From Methanobacterium_D oryzae (lineage in GTDB: Archaea > Methanobacteriota > Methanobacteria > Methanobacteriales > Methanobacteriaceae): DNA of 64,000 nucleotides. The DNA lies in contig NZ_JBNPXC010000001.1 in assembly GCF_050433505.1 (NCBI RefSeq), positions 1,116,001 to 1,180,000 of the forward strand, given 5' to 3'. The notes below the pieces were generated by a model. That model did not search any database. It saw only the letters and a program-made list of their open reading frames with translations, and was not told the DNA's origin. The position numbers and the translations under genes were made by a program. Below, piece by piece: positions 44,767 to 53,242 of the stretch. Each line of letters begins with the position of its first letter. The stretch's first letter is position 1.

Positions 44767-45225
44767 ATGAGTAAAGCACCTTCTCCCAGAAGCAGATTGT
44801 TAATAATGTGGATGATTATAGTAATTACTGGCTTGTTTACTATTTCTTATAGCATGGATTATGGTTTACTTTTACCTTCTTCAATTTATATAAATTTAAT
44901 AGCCATAATATTCTTGATTATTGGTATTTTTATTAGAATAGTTGCATTAATAGAAATTCGCAACGCTTTTAAAATAGATAAACTGGTTACATCGGGTATA
45001 TACTCTAAAACCAGAAATCCAACATATTTAGGGTTTACATTCATTATTATAGGTATTTCCATAGTATCCTTAGCCATATTATCTTTTATCTGGGTTATTA
45101 TCAGTATTGTGCTATTTTATTATGTTGCTAAGAAAGAAGAGAAAGATCTGGAAAAGATTTTTGGAGAAAATTATTTAGAATATAAAAATTCCGTTCCATT
45201 ATTCATCCCCAAACTCAAAAAATAA
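44767..45225 (+). CDS. Isoprenylcysteine carboxyl methyltransferase-like membrane protein
   Basis: Protein of 152 residues with about four spans and the C-terminal signature of the ICMT/phospholipid methyltransferase fold: YSKTRNPTYLGFTFIIIG followed by EEKDLEKIFGENYLEYKNSV. The enzyme would use S-adenosylmethionine at the membrane; archaeal members act on unknown lipids or small molecules. GGATGATAA precedes the ATG. It is the only plus-strand gene in its neighbourhood. Confidence 0.8.
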   Translation: MSKAPSPRSRLLIMWMIIVITGLFTISYSMDYGLLLPSSIYINLIAIIFLIIGIFIRIVALIEIRNAFKIDKLVTSGIYSKTRNPTYLGFTFIIIGISIVSLAILSFIWVIISIVLFYYVAKKEEKDLEKIFGENYLEYKNSVPLFIPKLKK

Positions 45226-45342
45226 AATAGAGCCTTAAAATAAGAATTGTAAATTGGAATTTTTTATTAAAAAGATGAGATTCTTCAAAAGCAAAAAGTA
45301 GCACAATGTATGTTTTACATAATTTAAAAATAATAAATAAAA

Positions 45343-45581
45343 TTAAGCTTCTTCACTTACTTTATCTAATTTCTTATTCATTTCACTAATTATTCCCTCT
45401 AACTCCTTAATTTTAGCATTATCACTTAAAACAGCTTCACTATTCACTTCTATGTTCTTAATTGTCACTAACCCTATGCTTCAAATACACCTGCAACCTA
45501 TTTAGGGTCAGCTAAAAAATAAGCATCTTGCACCTTAACTCTTTCGCGCTCTAAATATTTTTTAATTGCAATATTGCCAGT
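45343..45581 (-). pseudogene. Decayed gene with coiled-coil C-terminus (repeated as fragments elsewhere)
   Basis: Read on the minus strand, IAIKKYLERERVKVQDAYFL runs into in-frame stops; after a shift a GTG at 45468 opens 41 residues ending KELEGIISEMNKKLDKVSEE. Fragments of the same tail occur at 44578-44640 (ISEMKKNLDNVSEEG), 49826-49880 (NKNKLDKMNEKA) and in weaker form near 51785 and 52530. This suggests repeated duplication and decay of one gene family. The parent gene is not in the window. Confidence 0.55.
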
Positions 45582-45690
45582 TAAAAATTAAAGGATTCCA
45601 TAGAGGAGGGTAATTTTAAGGTATTAAAAAGAATAAAACTATAGTTTTAAAAACAAAAAAAATCAAAGTAAATTAGCAGTGCATTTATCC

Positions 45691-45987
45691 TTATAGAAAC
45701 TCAGGAACATCCTTTAAATTATCAGAATTTTTATTATCATTGTCTGTGCGAATGTATTTTTTTCCGTCCATAGTGACCATACTTATTTCTAAACCTTTTT
45801 TTAATCTATCACCATGCTTAATAACTGTTATGAAAGTTTTTCCATTTTCAAGTTCTGAAATCACTTTAGTTCGCAGCCATTTTTCTCGCATTCCAAGTGA
45901 GCTGCCTGTGAATTCACCGACTTTAACCCATTCAATGTATTTACCTATGCTATTATATTTAACGCCGGTAATGCCATAATCCGCCAT
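45691..45987 (-). CDS. DUF3892 family protein
   Basis: Protein of 98 residues: DYGITGVKYNSIGKYIEWVK, a strand-rich central part ELENGKTFITVIKHGDRLKK and a terminal KKYIRTDNDN-type segment, as in small DUF3892 proteins. AAGGAG precedes the ATG. Function unknown. It stands alone between decayed sequence and the TRAM protein gene. Confidence 0.72.
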   Translation of the reverse strand: MADYGITGVKYNSIGKYIEWVKVGEFTGSSLGMREKWLRTKVISELENGKTFITVIKHGDRLKKGLEISMVTMDGKKYIRTDNDNKNSDNLKDVPEFL

Positions 45988-46234
45988 ATCATTTCTCCTT
46001 AATAAAATTCTGGATTAATTCCTATAATCTCTAAAAATTAATTAAATTTTGTAATTGGGTTTAAAAAATAAAAATAGATAAATTTAAATGAAAAATTAAA
46101 TTTTAAAAAGCTCATGACCAGTTTAATGATTAAGAGTAATCTTAATTATAATAAATTTAATGTGATTATAATTGATAATTTAAAGCATTAATATAGACTA
46201 GGAGCATTAAAATTAACTTAAAACTTAAATTAAG

Positions 46235-46459
46235 CTATTCTACTACATCTGCAAAAGCAAAGTTTCTTCTTACTGAGTTAACTCTAATTTTAACTTCATC
46301 GCCTACTTTAGCTCCAGATACGAAAACTATGAAGCCTTCTATTTTAGCAATTCCGTCTCCATCTCTTCCCATATCTTCAATTTTAACATCGTATTCTTCT
46401 CCTTCGTTTAAAGGAGCTGAGTTTCCTCTATTATCTCTTCCGTAATTATTTCTAAACAA
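46235..46459 (-). CDS. Single-TRAM-domain RNA-binding protein
   Basis: Protein of 74 residues consisting of a short Arg/Asn/Gly-rich head (FRNNYGRDNRGNSAPL) and one TRAM domain: VKIEDMGRDGDGIAKIEGFI, VFVSGAKVGDEVKIRVNSVR, NFAFADVVE. Stand-alone TRAM proteins are abundant in methanogens and act as RNA chaperones comparable to bacterial cold-shock proteins. The TTG at 46459 lies four bases after GGATGTGA; the in-frame upstream ATG would add 12 unrelated residues. Confidence 0.9.
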   Translation of the reverse strand: MFRNNYGRDNRGNSAPLNEGEEYDVKIEDMGRDGDGIAKIEGFIVFVSGAKVGDEVKIRVNSVRRNFAFADVVE

Positions 46460-46535
46460 TTTTTCACATCCTAAATATAGCCAAAAATGGCTCAAATTAC
46501 TTTTTATTTTTGATACTATATAAAATGATGTATTT

Positions 46536-46625
46536 AAAAACCCTCGAAAACAAGGTTTTAGGAGATGCAGAAATCATAGCATGCAAAAATATTTGATTTT
46601 TGCTGCATCGAAATTTCAAATGATT
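46536..46625. repeat. Palindromic element upstream of the TRAM gene
   Basis: Short inverted repeats lie in series: AAAACC/GGTTTT at about 46537-46561 and GCAAAAAT/ATTTTTGC at about 46583-46603, followed by GCATCGAAAT. A related GCATC/GAAAT context occurs beside the dapL stop near 3751. It is the same class of element as at 3.7-4.0 kb and 22.96-23.06 kb. No coding sense. Confidence 0.55.
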
Positions 46626-46772
46626 TTCTAGCGAAGAAAAAAGGAGAAAATTAATGAACTTATTCTTAAACTGCGAATAATGAAATTTTATGACTAGATG
46701 TAATAAATAATATTAAAAAATTATTATAATTGATTTAAACATAAAAATATTATCAATTATGATATTGAAAAC

Positions 46773-47029
46773 ATGGTTTATTTAATTGCACAATAAAAAT
46801 CGAGAATTATGATAAGTGGAAACCTGTTTTTAATGGAAGATTCAGTATGCACAAAGAAAATGACACTAAAGAAGCTCGTCTTTTCCCCAATTTCGATGAT
46901 CAAAACGAGGTTATGATTTTATTTGAAGAGGACAATAAGAAAAACTCTATAAAGTATATTGAATTTGCATCTGAAAAAAATCTACAAAAGGCAGGTATTA
47001 AAAAATTAGAAACTAATTTCCTGAAATAG
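46773..47029 (+). pseudogene. Frameshifted small dimeric alpha/beta-barrel-type protein (ABM/DUF1330-like)
   Basis: An ATG at 46773 reads MVYLIAQ and then stops. The continuation is found in the next frame as IKIENYDKWKPVFNGRF, then KEARLFPNFDDQNEVMILFE and a C-terminal helix AGIKKLETNFLK. The combined order (short strand, YDKWKPVF, RLF, NEVxILFE) is that of small monooxygenase-like proteins common in methanogens. A single indel after codon 7 (about 46794) has broken it; the ATG at 46847 could only make a truncated 60-residue product. Confidence 0.7.
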
Positions 47030-47060
47030 AAAAAACATTTTAAAATGGAGGATAAAACCT

Positions 47061-47531
47061 ATGGGTAAATATGAGGATGTTTTAAAAGATATTGAAAAAA
47101 ATTTAGGTATCGTTCCAGGCTACATGAAAGCTCTACCAGAAGATGTCCTGATCCATGATTGGGCGCTCTATAAAAAATATTCTATTGAAGAATCCAAGAT
47201 ACCTGCCAAATACAAGGAAATGATTGGACTAGCCGTTGCAGCAAATATAAAATGCCCTTACTGCCAGTATGACCATCTTAATGGGGCTAAATTAGAAGGA
47301 GCTACAGATGAAGAACTAGCTGAAGTCTACTATCTCACAAGTTTTAATTCCAGATGGAGCGCCATGGTCCATGCCCAGAACTATGACTTGGAAACTTTTA
47401 AAAAAGAATCAAAAAAGATATTCCAAAATTTCGAGAAACAACTAAAAAATAAAAGAAATAATTTAGGAAGTATCTTCTTTTCCTTTTATTGTAGAATACG
47501 AATAAAACTACTGCTACTTCACATGGCGTAA
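47061..47531 (+). CDS. AhpD/carboxymuconolactone decarboxylase-family protein with CxxC
   Basis: AhpD-like protein of 156 residues with the redox motif in ANIKCPYCQYDHLNGAKLEGA, so a thiol-disulfide or peroxidase-linked role is plausible, unlike the Cys-free relative at 29920. The fold ends around residue 130 (NFEKQLKN). The remaining 26 residues (KRNNLGSIFFSFYCRIRI...) are unlike the family and run 18 bases into the convergent gene, suggesting that the original stop codon was lost. GGAGGAT precedes the ATG. Confidence 0.8.
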   Translation: MGKYEDVLKDIEKNLGIVPGYMKALPEDVLIHDWALYKKYSIEESKIPAKYKEMIGLAVAANIKCPYCQYDHLNGAKLEGATDEELAEVYYLTSFNSRWSAMVHAQNYDLETFKKESKKIFQNFEKQLKNKRNNLGSIFFSFYCRIRIKLLLLHMA

Positions 47532-49517
47532 TTTTCTTAATGGTTTAGTAATCTTCCAGCTATTAGAAGTAATTAATTCATTAATAGTGGCATTTAATTT
47601 TTTATTTTCTTCTTTTAATCTTGCATTTTCTTTATTATTTTTATTATTTTCTGCCTTTAATCTTATATTCTCTTTATTATTTTCATTATTTTCCTTTTTT
47701 AATCTCATATTTTCCTTTTTTAATCTTACAATATCTTCATTATAGTTAACGAAAGCTAAAACACAATCATTATCATAAGTATCTATATTTTCGGCGGAAA
47801 TTTCGGGTAAATCCAAATCCAAATATTTTAAATCCTTAAAATCAGGATATTTTTGTAAAATAATTAATTGCAATAATTCATATAGAATAAAGCCCTTTAT
47901 ACTATCTTTTAATAAGTCCTCTTTATTAAGATCTAATACAAAATTCTTTTTAACAATATCAGAAATTAAATCATAATTTTCAAGAATATAATCTTTTAAA
48001 AAGTCAAGATATCTTACAAGAAACAATGCTTTATTGTTTAGTTTTGCGGGTATTTTATTTTCAATAGCAAAATTTTTTACTTGTTCAAATTCAGCGTCGA
48101 ATAAAGGTATTTCTAATAAATCAGGGCAATTTCTCTTCGTAAGTTCATAATGTATTTTTAGATTAAGTACATCTTCTATAGAACAATTATAATTATATTT
48201 CAAAATAGTATTTGTGAGTAAAAGACCAATAACGAAGGAATTTGAAAAACGATAATCATGGGTAATAGAACTCCATCGACCATATCCAACTATTCGTTCT
48301 AAAATCGGGAATTTATTTAGATTATGGATATTATTTAAATATTCACGCGATATTTCATGATTATTTGTTTTTATTTCTTTATTCTGTTCTTTGACAATTG
48401 TATTGTTATCATCATATACTTTATCTATATTATCTAAAATGTCCTCAATAGCCATATCTTCTTTATAGGGTATACCTTTTATCAGTTCTTGACCGTCAAT
48501 GTTATATTTATCATTTGTTTCTTTTAATAACCTATGTAGATCCCAAGGACTCCTTTCAAACTCTGTATTAAATAGGTGTCCTGGAATATATTTCATTAGA
48601 TTTTCTGGATCACTACTTTCTCTCATTTCACGTGCAGCATGATTAAGTTTCAATTTTTCACTACACATTCTTCCAACTATAACTTCCGGAGAATAAGCCG
48701 GCCCCCAAGTCCAAGTAGAAGATAGATGTTTATAAAAAAATGATAGAAGGAGCCTAGAATCTTTTCCACCAGTTATTCCGAGTTCTAGATTATTTTCTAT
48801 CCCTAAATTTGAAAATGCCTTAACTTGTGATGAAATTTTCTTATGACATTCATCCCAATATTCCTCTTCATTTTGATCGTATTTGTTTTCAAGTTCCTTG
48901 TCATAGAGAAAATCGTAAATTCTTTTAAGTTCGATATTATCAGAAATTGTTATTTTTGTTCCGGATGGAATATGATAAATATTTTCAAACATAGTTCCAA
49001 AGGAAAGAGACCTTCCCAGATATCCTATATGGGCAGCAATATGTTTTTTATTGATTTTTTTGTAATTAAGAAGTTCTGATAATGTTGATACTCTATTTGA
49101 TAGGGCAAATCCATCCTCTGAATTTGAATAATACAATACTGGACTAAAAAGGCTACGATAAAAGTTACCAAAACCTTTAGAATCTATTTTTCCTATTGAA
49201 TAGTAACCATCTAATTCATTTTCATTGATAACTTCATTATTAATCTTTTTTGCAGTTAACATGTGGTCTTTATCTTCTTTTTTGACCCACCCATGAATAA
49301 AAGTTAAACCATTATTATCAGTGTTAAAGACGTCATATTGTTTGTATATATGAATGTCAGGATTTCTACCAATAAAATACATGGTATTATCTTCAGATTC
49401 CCATTCATATTCAATATAATCACATAAAATTGAGTTGGTGTCAATGAATGATTTTTTAATTTTAGATTTTTTATTTGATGATAAGCCAGATTTATCCTTA
49501 ACTAATAAAAATTGCAA
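47514..49517 (-). CDS. Asparagine synthase-like ATP-pyrophosphatase protein with coiled-coil tail
   Basis: Protein of 667 residues, TTG start behind GGGGAAA. The N-terminal 210 residues resemble the glutaminase half of asparagine synthetase (SFGTMFENIYHIPSGTKITI) but no nucleophilic Cys follows the start. The middle contains the ATP loop LELGITGGKDSRLLLSFF. The last 90 residues are a long coiled coil of RLKKEN/NNKEN repeats ending ITSNSWKITKPLRKLRH, a motif otherwise found at the C-termini of many cell-surface glycosyltransferases. It probably amidates a surface glycan or peptide precursor. Translation is likely coupled to the small upstream gene. Confidence 0.8.
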   Translation of the reverse strand: MQFLLVKDKSGLSSNKKSKIKKSFIDTNSILCDYIEYEWESEDNTMYFIGRNPDIHIYKQYDVFNTDNNGLTFIHGWVKKEDKDHMLTAKKINNEVINENELDGYYSIGKIDSKGFGNFYRSLFSPVLYYSNSEDGFALSNRVSTLSELLNYKKINKKHIAAHIGYLGRSLSFGTMFENIYHIPSGTKITISDNIELKRIYDFLYDKELENKYDQNEEEYWDECHKKISSQVKAFSNLGIENNLELGITGGKDSRLLLSFFYKHLSSTWTWGPAYSPEVIVGRMCSEKLKLNHAAREMRESSDPENLMKYIPGHLFNTEFERSPWDLHRLLKETNDKYNIDGQELIKGIPYKEDMAIEDILDNIDKVYDDNNTIVKEQNKEIKTNNHEISREYLNNIHNLNKFPILERIVGYGRWSSITHDYRFSNSFVIGLLLTNTILKYNYNCSIEDVLNLKIHYELTKRNCPDLLEIPLFDAEFEQVKNFAIENKIPAKLNNKALFLVRYLDFLKDYILENYDLISDIVKKNFVLDLNKEDLLKDSIKGFILYELLQLIILQKYPDFKDLKYLDLDLPEISAENIDTYDNDCVLAFVNYNEDIVRLKKENMRLKKENNENNKENIRLKAENNKNNKENARLKEENKKLNATINELITSNSWKITKPLRKLRHVK

Positions 49518-49666
49518 TATGATTTCCCCATTAAAAAATTAATTAAAGCGTTATAAAAGTCTATATAAGAAAATTTCAATAAAATTCTTAGTTTTCCTGA
49601 TTTTACAGTTTTTAAAAGATTTTTATTTGAATCACCAGATGTCGCCTCTAAATTCTGGTTATTCAT
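49502..49666 (-). CDS. Small protein translationally coupled to the asparagine synthase-like gene
   Basis: A 54-residue frame, MNNQNLEATSGDSNKNLLKT then a basic/hydrophobic part (LRILLKFSYIDFYNALINFL), ends 16 bases inside the next gene and contains that gene's ribosome-binding site. Its ATG directly follows the repeated promoter block at 49671. No good Shine-Dalgarno is visible, so it may be leaderless. It is unrecognised; a small partner or a leader are both possible. Confidence 0.45.
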   Translation of the reverse strand: MNNQNLEATSGDSNKNLLKTVKSGKLRILLKFSYIDFYNALINFLMGKSYCNFY

Positions 49667-49670
49667 AGTC

Positions 49671-49743
49671 GCTAATATTGTATCAAAAAATACTATACGA
49701 TAATATTTGCTATTATAATCAAATAGAAAGAATTATATTAATT
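49671..49743 (-). repeat. Promoter-region repeat, copy 2
   Basis: See the copy at 44425-44497. This copy lies four bases upstream of the ATG of the small coupled gene and so is positioned as its promoter. Beyond it, 49826-49880 holds the coiled-coil gene remnant. The rest of the 280-base gap up to 50027 shows nothing else. Confidence 0.65.
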
Positions 49744-50027
49744 CCAACCAAATAACTTGATGTTTTATATTCATAACTAATTTTATTGGGTAATAACTAA
49801 CATAATTTAAAATAAAAATAATATAGGCTTTTTCATTCATTTTATCCAACTTATTCTTATTTTCATTGATTAAAGCAATTAAAGTCATTAATAATCTTAA
49901 CCACTTGCAATTACTTTTTTAGAATTAGCTTTTTTAGGTTCAATTACATTCTTTAAATTCAAAGTAATTATCAATAATTATTTAACCACTAATAAAGAAC
50001 TCAAATTATAAAAGTGAGTTGATTAAA

Positions 50028-50408
50028 ATGGACTTGAAAATTATAGGAATAAGTGCTCTCGTAAATGCAGCTTTAACCATTATCTTATCAATAATCTTCT
50101 TCCCTCTCCTATTTTTAGGCCCATTAACTGGGGGATTCTTATCATCCTATCTTAGCAAAGGATATGAAATTTATGATAAAATGGACGAAAGAGACGGAAT
50201 GGTTGTAGGGGCAATTTCAGGATTAATAGGTGGTTTACTAATAGGTTTATTATCAATTATAAGCATTGGAGATATAGGCACCGCCATGGGAGTAATATCC
50301 ACGGGTAATATATTAATCGACGCATATATCATCATTCAATTGTCATTAATTATGAGCATTGTTTTAGGATTAGTAGGGGGAGTCATTGGAGTCATTGTCA
50401 AAAAGTAA
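50028..50408 (+). CDS. DUF5518 family membrane protein
   Basis: Protein of 126 residues with four spans and Gly-rich helices: FFPLLFLGPLTGGFLSSYLS, KMDERDGMVVGAISGLIGG, and VLGLVGGVIGVIVKK. This GG-spaced pattern and length are typical of DUF5518 proteins of methanogens, whose function is unknown. The ATG at 50028 follows GTGAGTTGATTAAA. The gene lies on the plus strand amid minus-strand genes. Confidence 0.78.
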   Translation: MDLKIIGISALVNAALTIILSIIFFPLLFLGPLTGGFLSSYLSKGYEIYDKMDERDGMVVGAISGLIGGLLIGLLSIISIGDIGTAMGVISTGNILIDAYIIIQLSLIMSIVLGLVGGVIGVIVKK

Positions 50409-50559
50409 AATTTCTATTTAAGTTATTTGTGTTTTAGGTTCTTTAACTCTTCAAATTCAAAGTAATTTCAAAGCTACAATTAAAAGAAGTATTCTTGTTA
50501 TATTCACGTATAATAAATATTAATATTAGATTAACTATAATATTAATGGGGAGTTAGTT

Positions 50560-50958
50560 ATTATAGAAGCAACTGACATTTTGAATATAGCAGGTTTAAC
50601 CTTAGTTTTTTACAGCTTAATGGCTAATTTATTTGCTAGATACAAGAGTATATTGTGTAAAAAGTTTTTATATGCCGTACTGATGAACATGGTTGTTTTG
50701 TCTTTTGCAGTTATTTATTTAATGGTTGCTATCATAGGAAATATTAGTTTAGCTGCTTTAGAGTTCCCTATTTGGATATTGGTCTTTAGCTGGGGGTTTT
50801 CTTTTAGTATTGTAATGTTATATTTACGCGCGTTATTTATGAATGAATATAAGAGTATTCCTGAAAAAGTTAGAGGGCAGCGTATTAATTTAATTATTCT
50901 ATTTTCAGCCATTATTTTCTTATTAATAATTCCTTTTATTATTTCCCGTTTTTTCTAA
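50560..50958 (+). CDS. Four-span membrane protein with probable ATT start
   Basis: From 50560 the frame reads IIEATDILNIAGLTLVFYSL and continues with about four spans and a basic loop (EYKSIPEKVRGQRIN), 132 residues in all. The first canonical start in frame is the TTG at 50581, which has no ribosome-binding site. GGGGAG at 50548-50553 lies six bases before an ATT, the position where a start codon should be. This mirrors the gene at 13138-13584. Function unknown. Confidence 0.55.
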   Translation: MIEATDILNIAGLTLVFYSLMANLFARYKSILCKKFLYAVLMNMVVLSFAVIYLMVAIIGNISLAALEFPIWILVFSWGFSFSIVMLYLRALFMNEYKSIPEKVRGQRINLIILFSAIIFLLIIPFIISRFF

Positions 50959-51017
50959 ATTAAGTATATATTCTCCATATATTTATATATCCATATTTAA
51001 AGGCTTTTTACTAATTA

Positions 51018-51545
51018 TTATTTTCCGGACTCGTTCATTCTTCTTCTTGAAATTTTTAAACCAATTATTCCTCCAATTGATCCAATTAATGCAATTAAAG
51101 CCCAAAGAACTAACCAGATAATTAGTGCAACTGTCAAAGTTAATCCTGTTGACCCAATAACGTTTTGAGCTGCTGTAAAAGCTTTTATTAGACTTGAAGA
51201 TGGGACTAAAAATGAAATTATTGCCCATATCAGCATGCTGATAAAACCTACAACCCATCCATTAATTACTACATTCTTCTGCTTTTTAGTTGTTGTATAG
51301 TAACCGGTAATTATGCCTCCAATGAACATTCCAATAAATCCAATGGTAACTATGCCAATTAGAATACCAAATGATAATCCTTTTAAAATTGCAGAAAAAT
51401 CTAAGATTGAAACAATATCATTTTGTTTTAATGGCTTTTCTGTATATTTTGGATTATCTTCATTAATCTGTTTTAAATTTGCACCACAATACATACAAAA
51501 TTCTGCATCATCATCATTTTGAACTCCACATTTACGACAATACAA
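51018..51545 (-). CDS. Zinc-ribbon protein fused to DUF5518-like membrane domain
   Basis: Protein of 175 residues, TTG start behind GAGGCGA. MYCRKCGVQNDDDAEFCMYC is a double-CxxC zinc ribbon; after a linker come four spans with Gly-rich stretches (GFIGMFIGGIITGYYTTTKK, GSIGGIIGLKISRRR) like the protein at 50028. A palindromic TGTATCAGATACTATAA at 51626-51642 upstream resembles the element in the repeated blocks at 44.4 and 49.7 kb. Role unknown; the ribbon may sense or tether partners. Confidence 0.75.
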   Translation of the reverse strand: MYCRKCGVQNDDDAEFCMYCGANLKQINEDNPKYTEKPLKQNDIVSILDFSAILKGLSFGILIGIVTIGFIGMFIGGIITGYYTTTKKQKNVVINGWVVGFISMLIWAIISFLVPSSSLIKAFTAAQNVIGSTGLTLTVALIIWLVLWALIALIGSIGGIIGLKISRRRMNESGK

Positions 51546-51870
51546 TTAATTCGCCTCTTTTATACTAATACTTCTTTTAATATTTTTGTCATCTAATTTT
51601 CAATTTTTGGATCATTATTGTTAAATGTATCAGATACTATAATTTTTATTATTAAAATAAATAGAAAGAGTCATTTCACTTCTACAGGGATAAGTTAATA
51701 TTTTACTTTCTAACAGGATTAATAAGCACTAACAGAGCAAGTTAGTCCTTTTATAAAAAAATAAAATAAAAAAATCAATTAAATTTCTTCATTACACTAT
51801 TTATACCTTTTAATTCCATAATTTTAGTATTATTAATTATTTAATACATTTTTCCATGCTAAAGCGGTTA
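51546..51870. other. Intergenic region with promoter-like palindrome and gene remnant
   Basis: The left part is the presumed promoter of the zinc-ribbon gene, with TGTATCAGATAC near 51626. Around 51780-51840 the minus strand reads a degraded form of the coiled-coil tail (TKIMELKGINSVMKKFN) known from 45343-45581. Confidence 0.45.
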
Positions 51871-52452
51871 CTAGGCTTTAAAACTATTTAGAATAACAGC
51901 AAAATTTGCTTTTTCTTTATCAAATTCATTATTGGGGGCTTGAAGTGTAATTAAGTAGGTTTTATCATTCTTTATGAGATATATGTTTGCAAATCTCATT
52001 AATTTACTGAAATGTGTATCATTTACAAGATATATGTCTTCGTAAGCTGTTTTGTTATCTATTTTGATCATATAACTTGCATTTTTACTCCAACCAGGTG
52101 TAACACTTTCATGAAATTGTTTAATTACATCTTGCTCTGACATACCATTATTTGGTATTAATTGAACTTGTAGTTGCACATTATTAAATGAAACATCTTT
52201 ACTTGCAAAAATCGTATTGCTTCCACTTGTATTGTCTGCAATTACATCCCAACTGCTTGGATACTTAAAACTGACACCATAAGCAGAAAATTTTTTTATG
52301 GATATATCGGGAGTTATATTATAACTTGTATCATTAGCAGAAAAATCATTGCTTGCATTTTTAAAAATATTTAGGGATGTACATCCTGAAGTTAAAACAA
52401 CGAAAGTTAAAAGTCCTATTATTATTCCAATGTATTTACTTGATTTTTGCAA
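51871..52452 (-). CDS. PsbP-related lipoprotein
   Basis: Protein of 193 residues, TTG start behind GGTGAT. The lipobox VVLTSGC indicates anchoring outside the membrane. The mature domain has FSAYGVSFKYPSSWDV, LIPNNGMSEQDVIKQF and ANIYLIKNDKTYLITLQAPN, the PsbP-like pattern common in methanogen lipoproteins, shared with 54167-54697 and with the first half of 18138-19106. Function unknown. A repeated promoter block precedes it. Confidence 0.78.
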   Translation of the reverse strand: MQKSSKYIGIIIGLLTFVVLTSGCTSLNIFKNASNDFSANDTSYNITPDISIKKFSAYGVSFKYPSSWDVIADNTSGSNTIFASKDVSFNNVQLQVQLIPNNGMSEQDVIKQFHESVTPGWSKNASYMIKIDNKTAYEDIYLVNDTHFSKLMRFANIYLIKNDKTYLITLQAPNNEFDKEKANFAVILNSFKA

Positions 52453-52476
52453 TTAGATCACCATTTTAAATATTAA

Positions 52477-52526
52477 AATTAGATTGAATAAAGTAATATA
52501 AAAACTTAATTTAAAAATAATCAAAC
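52477..52526 (-). promoter_or_regulatory. Repeated promoter block, copy 2
   Basis: Matches 40468-40520 almost base for base (AAATTAGATTGA-TAAAGTAATATAAAAAC-TTAATTTAAAAATAATCAAA). The TATA box on the minus strand lies about 50 bases before the start of the PsbP-like lipoprotein. Confidence 0.65.
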
Positions 52527-52888
52527 CTTTTTACGCACTTTATCAAATTTCTTGTTTATTTTACTTTTTATTCATTTTAATTCCTTAATTTTAGCATTAT
52601 TAAAATATTATTCATTAATAGATTTACTTATCATTTTTAATTTCTTAATTGTTATATATTTAAAATATTTTCAAATAATTGGTTCTAATATGGTTAATAA
52701 GTAAGTATTAATAACTATAATTGATTAAAAATGATAATAATTTAATCTATCTTTACTTCATTAATCATTAATTTTTTTTGCATATTATTTCATTAGTTTA
52801 GATTTTATGAACTAAATAAAAAGATTAATAAATAGTATTATACAAATATTACTATATATATTACGTTAATGGGCATAGAAGGGATCAA
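52527..52888. other. AT-rich gap with a gene remnant
   Basis: Around 52530-52600 the minus strand again recalls the degraded coiled-coil tail (NNAKIKELK). The remainder is extremely AT-rich and presumably holds the plus-strand promoter of the next small gene; no other structure seen. Confidence 0.4.
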
Positions 52889-53074
52889 ATGAAAAAAATT
52901 AATGAAGAAAATAAGAAATTTAAAGAGTTTAATGAATCTTTAATAAGTATAAATCAAAAAATAATTATGGCACATCAAATTAAAAATGATGATTTTGAGT
53001 TGTTAAAAGAATTAGTTATTGAATCTCGTAAAGAATTTGACGATGCATGTAAACGTTTTGGGATAATAAAATAA
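52889..53074 (+). CDS. Small helical hypothetical protein
   Basis: Protein of 61 residues, all charged helix: MKKINEENKKFKEFNESLIS ... FELLKELVIESRKEFDDACK. GAAGGGATC lies before the ATG, a fair ribosome-binding site. No family recognised. It is isolated on the plus strand between two minus-strand genes. Confidence 0.5.
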   Translation: MKKINEENKKFKEFNESLISINQKIIMAHQIKNDDFELLKELVIESRKEFDDACKRFGIIK

Positions 53075-53242
53075 TAAACTCATTTTATTTTAGTTAATAT
53101 CATTAAATTAACGTATAAATGTATTATTAAGACTAATAAGGGTATAATTTGATATTTTATTTGAAATTTATTAAAATTTATAAATTTAACTCATTTATCC
53201 AGAAGTATGAAAATAAGGATTAAACTTCTTATTCACTTTTTT

